Assembly (NCBI RefSeq): GCF_009668025.1
Contig: NZ_WJXZ01000005.1
Span: forward strand, 62,001-126,000
Direction of reading: 5' to 3'
From: Larkinella terrae
Lineage (GTDB): Bacteria > Bacteroidota > Bacteroidia > Cytophagales > Spirosomataceae
Length of the DNA: 64,000 bases
Positions 59,361-64,000 of the stretch are shown one piece after another (the stretch's first letter is position 1; every line of letters begins with the position of its first letter). A program made the position numbers and the translations under genes. The notes beneath the pieces were generated by a model. It had not been told where the DNA came from. It did not search any database and saw only the letters and a program-made list of their open reading frames with translations.

Positions 59361-62240
59361 TTAACCGAAATCGTTCGCGGCTTCACGAACGGCGACCCGG
59401 TTTTGGACTCGTGAAATTTCGTCAACTGCCACGCGTGGCGCCGGAAGCTGGCTCATCGCCTGCGCCAGTTTGTTGTAGTCGATACGCTCGACTTGATTGC
59501 TGGCAAATACTCCACCACCGGCGTAGTGCATGATGTGATCCGGTAGCGGAATCGTCATCGGCTGAGAAAGGGCTTCGGTACCGGGAAACGCCCGGCCACC
59601 TCCGCGCTGGTTGATCTCCGACAACTGCGGATAGAACATCATTGTGCTTTTCGCATTAATCACCGATTCGCCCGGCGATAGCTTCGCGTTGATGTTGTCC
59701 GACTTTGGCCCACCGACACCGCGAACAATCGGGCCACTCTTCGGAAGCTCAAATACGCCACCCTCGGCAAATTCCTGGGCACTGATCAGTGCTTGCTGGG
59801 CAAATCCCTGTATGGCGATAAAACCCGCCAGAATCGGGCCGAGGATCGGGCCAACAGTTAGCGCCTTGGTGAAGGCCACGGCGGTATTGATTCCAGCTTC
59901 AATGCGGGCGGCCCGCTGTTTTTTCTCACCGACTTCCTTTTCCAGTTTCTCCCGACGCTTTTCATACTCCTCCTCAATAGCCGCCCTGAGTTCGGCGTTG
60001 TTGCCCGCTGATTTCAAGGCTGCTTCCTGCTGCTGTTGCAAGGCTTTGGATTGAATCGCTTCCTGGGCTGCATAGATTGAAGACAAGGTGTTGTTAAGTT
60101 CTCCAGCGACAGAAAGCCCTAGCTCTACTACACTCGCCAAATAATCCTGATCGGCTTTCTCGCGGAGTTTAATGTACTTTTGTCTTATTTCCTCAAGCCG
60201 AATCGGGTCTTTCTCGTTTTGTTCCCGTTCCTGCTTCTCAAGTTGATTGAGCCGATCAATATTAAGTTCCAGTTCCGCTTTACTCCCTTTGCGAACGACT
60301 GCCAGTCGGTCATCAATGGAGGATACCTCGCGGCTTAACCGTTTCTGATACCGGGCGTTCTGCCGGTCGTCGGTGGCTTCCTGAATATCCCGCTGAGCGT
60401 TGGCGAAATCCGTTTCAGCCTGCAGCAATGCCGTTTTCGTTCGGGCGTCGATCTCCTTGATTTTAGCGTCCCGCTGCTCTTTGTTTTTGATGCTCTCGGT
60501 TACGCTGCATTTCTCGGCATCGCTCTGGGATTGAATCAGGTCTTTGATTAAATCGAGTTCTTCGCGGGATCCCTTGTTAACCTGTTCGAGTCGGTACTTG
60601 ATACCCGACTCCCGGATTTCGCCGAGTCGGTTTTCTTCATCGATAGCGGTTTTGAGTCGAAGGTTTGTTAACTCTACTGCTGCATTGGCATCGATCAGGT
60701 CCCGCTGCTTTTTAGTGGTGGCATCTTTTTTGGCCAGCAGGGCTTTCTTCTCAATCAGACCCTCTTCAATCGCCAGCGTTTTTTCGCCGTTCTCCTGGGC
60801 GACTTTCAGCAGCCGTTCCAGATTGCCGATCTCCGTTTCAAGTTCCTGCTTGGATAACTCTTTGGCCTTGTCGCTGGCTTCTTTGCGGATTGACAGTTGT
60901 TTGTTCTGAAGCTCAGTTAACCGTGTGGCGCTTTCGCCCCGTAGTTTGGAAATATTAATTTCAATCTGCGCCAGATCTTCATTATCCTTCGCCATTTTAT
61001 TGCCTAGCTTCAACTCATCTTCCTTGTTGGCCTTCCGTCTCTCTTCCAACTGGATTAATTTGGCCGTCGTGGATTGTTCCAGGTTGAAGGCATCCCGGGC
61101 GGCTTTCAGACGTATCGATTCAGATTTGCTCGTGTCGTCCGAGAGCATTTTAAGCTGTTCGATGGTTGCCATGTTCTTCTCGCGTTCCACGTTCAGTTTG
61201 CGCTCCTCTTCGCGCATCTGCTGGCTTTTGCGGGTGATTTCCTCTTGCTTACTGGCAACCTCGCCCAATTGTTCGCCGAACTTCCTGCCACGGTCGTAAA
61301 GGGTTTTGAAGTCATCGGCAAACTTTTGAGCCCCGTCACGTACTCCCTTCCAGTCACCTTTCCAGATGGAACTCAGGATATTGCTAACAAGCGTAAAGCG
61401 GTCGATCAGCTGCTTTTTGATCGTCTCGCCAATCTGCCCGATAATGTTTTCCGAACCCGTAAACGCCCGGTAGATCGCTTCGCCTACGTTGCCGACCTTA
61501 TCCGCCAGAAAGCCGAGAACGGCAGTAAACGCTGCGGTTTTGCGTTCGAGAAAATCCACCCCTTTCTGGGTGCGGGTCAGGGCAGCCACAATCAAGGTAA
61601 AAGCGGCAACGATAGGGACAGCCATTAGGGCGACAAGTCCACCTCGTAGTGAAAGAATGCCTTTACCGAATGTCGTGGCTGTGTCCCATCCGTTTTGGAA
61701 CTTATCGCTGAGGTCGCCCAGATTAACACCTAGCGGACTTAACTCTTTAATGTAATCCGTTACTGACTTTTTGCTGTCCTTACTTGCCTTTTCGCTCTTT
61801 CTGGTGGAATCAGTAACCCGTTCGGTTTTGTTTTCCAGGTTGTCCAGTCCGTCAATCAGTCGGTCGATTGCCTCCTGTTCGGCTTCGGTGGCGGCCGTTT
61901 GATCCTGCTTGGTGCGGGTCAGGGCGGTAGCCTGCCGGGCAACCTCCTTATGGCTGGCACCCATCTTGCTTAGGCTATCCGTTGCCGCTTTGTTGGCTGC
62001 GTCCTGCTGTTTAACCACCTGCACATTGGCTGCCAGTTCCGTTTTCAGGCTTTTAATCTGGCTTTCAATCTCGGCCTGTTTTTTGGCAAACTCGGTCGAG
62101 GTCATCGTGCCCGCCTGCACCTGCTTATACAGGTTGTTAAACTCTTCGCGGGCGGCTTTGAGTTGTTGTTTCAGATCAACGACCCGTTCGCGGGCGTCAC
62201 CCTGATCGTATTCAAGACGTAGTAATATAGTATCTCCCAT
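59361..62240 (-). CDS. Phage tail tape measure protein
   Basis: 959 residues. A long coiled coil from residue 1 (LRLEYDQGDARERVVDLKQQ, EIESQIKSLKTELAANVQVV), one hydrophobic membrane-like segment at about 200-222 (GGLVALMAVPIVAAFTLIVA), then more than 400 residues of charged helices (MREEERKLNVEREKNMATIE) and a second hydrophobic stretch at about 800-835 (VAFTKALTVGPILGPILAGF). Tape measure proteins set tail length and sit in the tail tube. Length would predict a tail near 140 nm by the usual 1.5 angstrom per residue; that is inference. Confidence 0.85.
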   Translation of the reverse strand: MGDTILLRLEYDQGDARERVVDLKQQLKAAREEFNNLYKQVQAGTMTSTEFAKKQAEIESQIKSLKTELAANVQVVKQQDAANKAATDSLSKMGASHKEVARQATALTRTKQDQTAATEAEQEAIDRLIDGLDNLENKTERVTDSTRKSEKASKDSKKSVTDYIKELSPLGVNLGDLSDKFQNGWDTATTFGKGILSLRGGLVALMAVPIVAAFTLIVAALTRTQKGVDFLERKTAAFTAVLGFLADKVGNVGEAIYRAFTGSENIIGQIGETIKKQLIDRFTLVSNILSSIWKGDWKGVRDGAQKFADDFKTLYDRGRKFGEQLGEVASKQEEITRKSQQMREEERKLNVEREKNMATIEQLKMLSDDTSKSESIRLKAARDAFNLEQSTTAKLIQLEERRKANKEDELKLGNKMAKDNEDLAQIEINISKLRGESATRLTELQNKQLSIRKEASDKAKELSKQELETEIGNLERLLKVAQENGEKTLAIEEGLIEKKALLAKKDATTKKQRDLIDANAAVELTNLRLKTAIDEENRLGEIRESGIKYRLEQVNKGSREELDLIKDLIQSQSDAEKCSVTESIKNKEQRDAKIKEIDARTKTALLQAETDFANAQRDIQEATDDRQNARYQKRLSREVSSIDDRLAVVRKGSKAELELNIDRLNQLEKQEREQNEKDPIRLEEIRQKYIKLREKADQDYLASVVELGLSVAGELNNTLSSIYAAQEAIQSKALQQQQEAALKSAGNNAELRAAIEEEYEKRREKLEKEVGEKKQRAARIEAGINTAVAFTKALTVGPILGPILAGFIAIQGFAQQALISAQEFAEGGVFELPKSGPIVRGVGGPKSDNINAKLSPGESVINAKSTMMFYPQLSEINQRGGGRAFPGTEALSQPMTIPLPDHIMHYAGGGVFASNQVERIDYNKLAQAMSQLPAPRVAVDEISRVQNRVAVREAANDFG

Positions 62241-62316
62241 TGTTAAGTTGTTTACTGTGATTATTTAAGATTGGCGCGGATGCCGAAAACCGAATCCGCG
62301 CCGTGAAGCAGACGTT

Positions 62317-63114
62317 TTACCAGGCTTCGACCAACCGGCGCCACCGGGACTTTCGGATAATTGGCTCCGGTATGATGGGCGTACTCTGTTTATTGTAAAC
62401 CAGTACGATCTCGCTGACCCGTGGCAGCGAATCGGTGCCCTGCCAGATGCTGAGGTAATGTTTAGCCAGCGGTATCGCCTGCATAAACGGCAGTTCCTTT
62501 ACTTTCCATTCGTAGTATTTCAGCATTTTAGGTTTGATGCCGTTAAGTTGTCGATGCAACGTGAATACCGGCTCATCCATAAGTTGAAACATGAATATGC
62601 GAAGCGTCGGAATCACCCAATCCAATGTAGACAGGTCTTCAAGTTTTTCCATTTCCTCGTTCATAGCCTGCTCCTGCACAAATCCAAAGTGTTCGCGGGC
62701 ATTCTCCGGAAGGGCCATTCCGGCAATGACCGTCGGAACGGGCAAATCATCCACCTGGACCGGCTGAGACAGGTAGTCCAGCGTTTTAATCACGGCCCTG
62801 TACTCGGTTGTCGACAGTCTGGCGGCCACTTCGGGATCGCTCGCCAGCGACAAAATAGCATTCTGGGGAGTAAAGCCACCTTTGGATAAGCGTAGGTACT
62901 CTTCCAGGGTAACATCCTCCCAACGTCTTGGCAAATCAAACTCGCCGTTCCTGCACTGAACCGTTAATGCGTCCCGCTTGCGGGTGACGCCGAGAAAACC
63001 AAAATGCCGCTCTAGTTTTTTAAGGGATAATTGTAGTTTGGAGATTGTTTCGCCTGCCTTGCGGGCGGATGAGTCATCCATTGGTTGATCGAGATTTAAG
63101 TCAATTGTCGCCAT
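62317..63114 (-). CDS. Probable tail-assembly protein upstream of tape measure
   Basis: 265 residues. Starts MATIDLNLDQPMDDSSARKA, with LSLKKLERHFGFLGVTRKRD, VTLEEYLRLSKGGFTPQNAI, MKLF-free helices and a basic C-terminus (IRKSRWRRLVEAW). It lies 76 bp before the tape measure gene, where tail chaperones are usually encoded, and no other tail gene is between. The assignment is by position; no frameshift product like gpGT was identified. Confidence 0.5.
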   Translation of the reverse strand: MATIDLNLDQPMDDSSARKAGETISKLQLSLKKLERHFGFLGVTRKRDALTVQCRNGEFDLPRRWEDVTLEEYLRLSKGGFTPQNAILSLASDPEVAARLSTTEYRAVIKTLDYLSQPVQVDDLPVPTVIAGMALPENAREHFGFVQEQAMNEEMEKLEDLSTLDWVIPTLRIFMFQLMDEPVFTLHRQLNGIKPKMLKYYEWKVKELPFMQAIPLAKHYLSIWQGTDSLPRVSEIVLVYNKQSTPIIPEPIIRKSRWRRLVEAW

Positions 63115-63235
63115 TCTTCTTATTGCTGTTTAAATAATGAATAAAAGGTACTGAAATATCCATTCTAAAGGAAATTATTCTTTTAAATAGCCTTCCTGTG
63201 GGAATTTTTCCCTGATTCGGGGCGAAATGTCACAG

Positions 63236-63367
63236 CTAATCCCGGTTTCCCTTGATTTGCGCGACGATCTCGGAATTATTTACGGATTGTTCGACTTGAA
63301 TAGATCGTGGCTCTACGGGCTTGTTTTGATCATTACCACGAACGCCCTCCGCGAGCAGGTCCACCAC
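63236..63367 (-). CDS. Possible small gene overlapping the terminase end
   Basis: From a GTG at 63365-63367: VVDLLAEGVRGNDQNKPVEP, RSIQVEQSVNNSEIVAQIKG, NRD and stop. It overlaps the terminase 3' end in another frame by 35 bp. Composition is protein-like (polar, helical), but the start is weak. Otherwise 63115-63235 is without a gene. Confidence 0.4.
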   Translation of the reverse strand: MVDLLAEGVRGNDQNKPVEPRSIQVEQSVNNSEIVAQIKGNRD

Positions 63368-64000
63368 CGCCGAAATTGCTTCGCATCTGAACCGTAATGC
63401 GGGTCGCTGAGGATTTGTGTTCTACCGGTGGCTTTCCGTAGATCGTCCATACCCCGCCCCGGATCGCGTCCATCGCGTGATTCCATCTATCAATCGGATC
63501 GTTGGTCGGCTTACCATTGAGCATGATGTATTTGTAGTTTCGGACTTCCTTGCCAATGTTGCGACTCCGGCGGGTATAATGCACCGTGTACTCGTTTAGC
63601 TTGCTGATTCCGGCGATAACCGAACCCGGTCCTTTCTCGCTGGGGATTGCGTTAATGCCTGCTACCTTGACACCATCCGGCTTATAATACCCGGCGGAAA
63701 GCTCATCAACGGACTTTCGTTCGGCCCGGTCGCAGATCGTTTGAATATTAGCATCAAGCCCAGCCGCGTGGAAGAGGTCAAGGATATCAGGATTCATCAA
63801 ACCCGGCGTATAAGCTATTTCGTCCACGTACAGGTTGCGGCCACTACGGCCCACCTTGCCGATAAACGTCGGGTCTATAGAATAGCCAAAGTCAATTACG
63901 TTGAAATAGCTGTCACAGTGCGGCATTTCGTCAATCTCGATCCAGTTCGGAAAGACCAGCGATTCCTCGGAAGGTTTGGGGTCCTGTTGATACATCGAGT
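63333..64000 (-). CDS. Phage terminase large subunit, C-terminal part
   Basis: The gene runs off the window (220 codons shown, more upstream). The visible part is the C-terminal RNase H-like nuclease: VIDFGYSIDPTFIGKVGRSG with the first Asp, CDRAERKSVDELSAGYYKPD with the second, and WNHAMDAIRGGVWTIYG with the third. It cuts concatemer DNA during packaging. It is followed directly by tail rather than portal and capsid genes, an unusual order. The C-terminus is Gly/Arg-rich (NFGGGGPARGGRSW). Confidence 0.9.
   Translation of the reverse strand, partial: SMYQQDPKPSEESLVFPNWIEIDEMPHCDSYFNVIDFGYSIDPTFIGKVGRSGRNLYVDEIAYTPGLMNPDILDLFHAAGLDANIQTICDRAERKSVDELSAGYYKPDGVKVAGINAIPSEKGPGSVIAGISKLNEYTVHYTRRSRNIGKEVRNYKYIMLNGKPTNDPIDRWNHAMDAIRGGVWTIYGKPPVEHKSSATRITVQMRSNFGGGGPARGGRSW

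Overview
The window looks like a chromosomal segment of a Bacteroidota member, most likely order Cytophagales near Spirosoma or Larkinella. The grounds are Bacteroidota-type promoters (TTG, about 17-22 nt, then TAnnTTTG), few Shine-Dalgarno sites, LytTR regulators without receiver domains, PorT-type outer-membrane barrels, TPR histidine kinases, and many stand-alone receiver proteins. The genus assignment is inference.

Chromosomal part, about 1-28.4 kb. It starts with the 5' end of radA (minus strand). Two paralogous outer-membrane barrels and two paralogous LytTR regulators follow, then pheS, a DUF937/OmpA-like envelope protein, a TspO-like membrane protein, a lipoprotein and clpB. At 11.0-12.3 kb lies a REP-associated tyrosine transposase (RAYT) with three copies of a 172-178 bp composite palindromic repeat and the fossil 3' end of a second transposase. 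Next are a convergent LuxR-type regulator and TPR histidine kinase. A compact four-gene phospho-signalling run (FHA/trypsin-like protease, PP2C phosphatase, Ser/Thr kinase, outer-membrane barrel) covers 15.3-20.4 kb. A short-chain dehydrogenase with a membrane tail, an alpha/beta hydrolase, a second nested palindromic element (22.9 kb), a beta-propeller protein and a large hybrid histidine kinase lead to tRNA-Lys(CTT) at 28.3 kb.

Accessory part, from tRNA-Lys to the end. Just after the tRNA are tandem TTTGATACAC boxes resembling integrase arm sites, a ribbon-helix-helix (RHH) regulator, a small serine recombinase and an AT-rich DUF2971 gene. At 31-37.3 kb a tightly packed minus-strand block of mostly unknown small genes includes an AntA-type phage antirepressor, and it ends at a second RHH regulator beside a perfect GTAC-centred operator. 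At 58.1-64 kb a second minus-strand block holds phage structural genes: terminase large subunit C-terminus, a probable tail-assembly protein, a tape measure protein and small genes. No portal or capsid gene lies between terminase and tape measure. Between the two blocks sit about 20 kb of loosely packed cargo: a PAS kinase, a DUF421 protein, four single-domain receivers, small minus-strand unknowns, two fatty-acid desaturases, a HxlR regulator, a cyclopropane-synthase-like methyltransferase and a transglutaminase. It also holds several gene fossils (non-specific endonuclease, SRAP protein and others). This reads as a tRNA-anchored prophage or island interrupted by, or carrying, envelope and signalling cargo. 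Its right end is outside the window.

The most unusual material is the RAYT/repeat locus, the long intergenic hairpins whose arms differ in sequence from site to site, the FHA-protease/PP2C/kinase/barrel run, and the paired RHH regulators with related operators.
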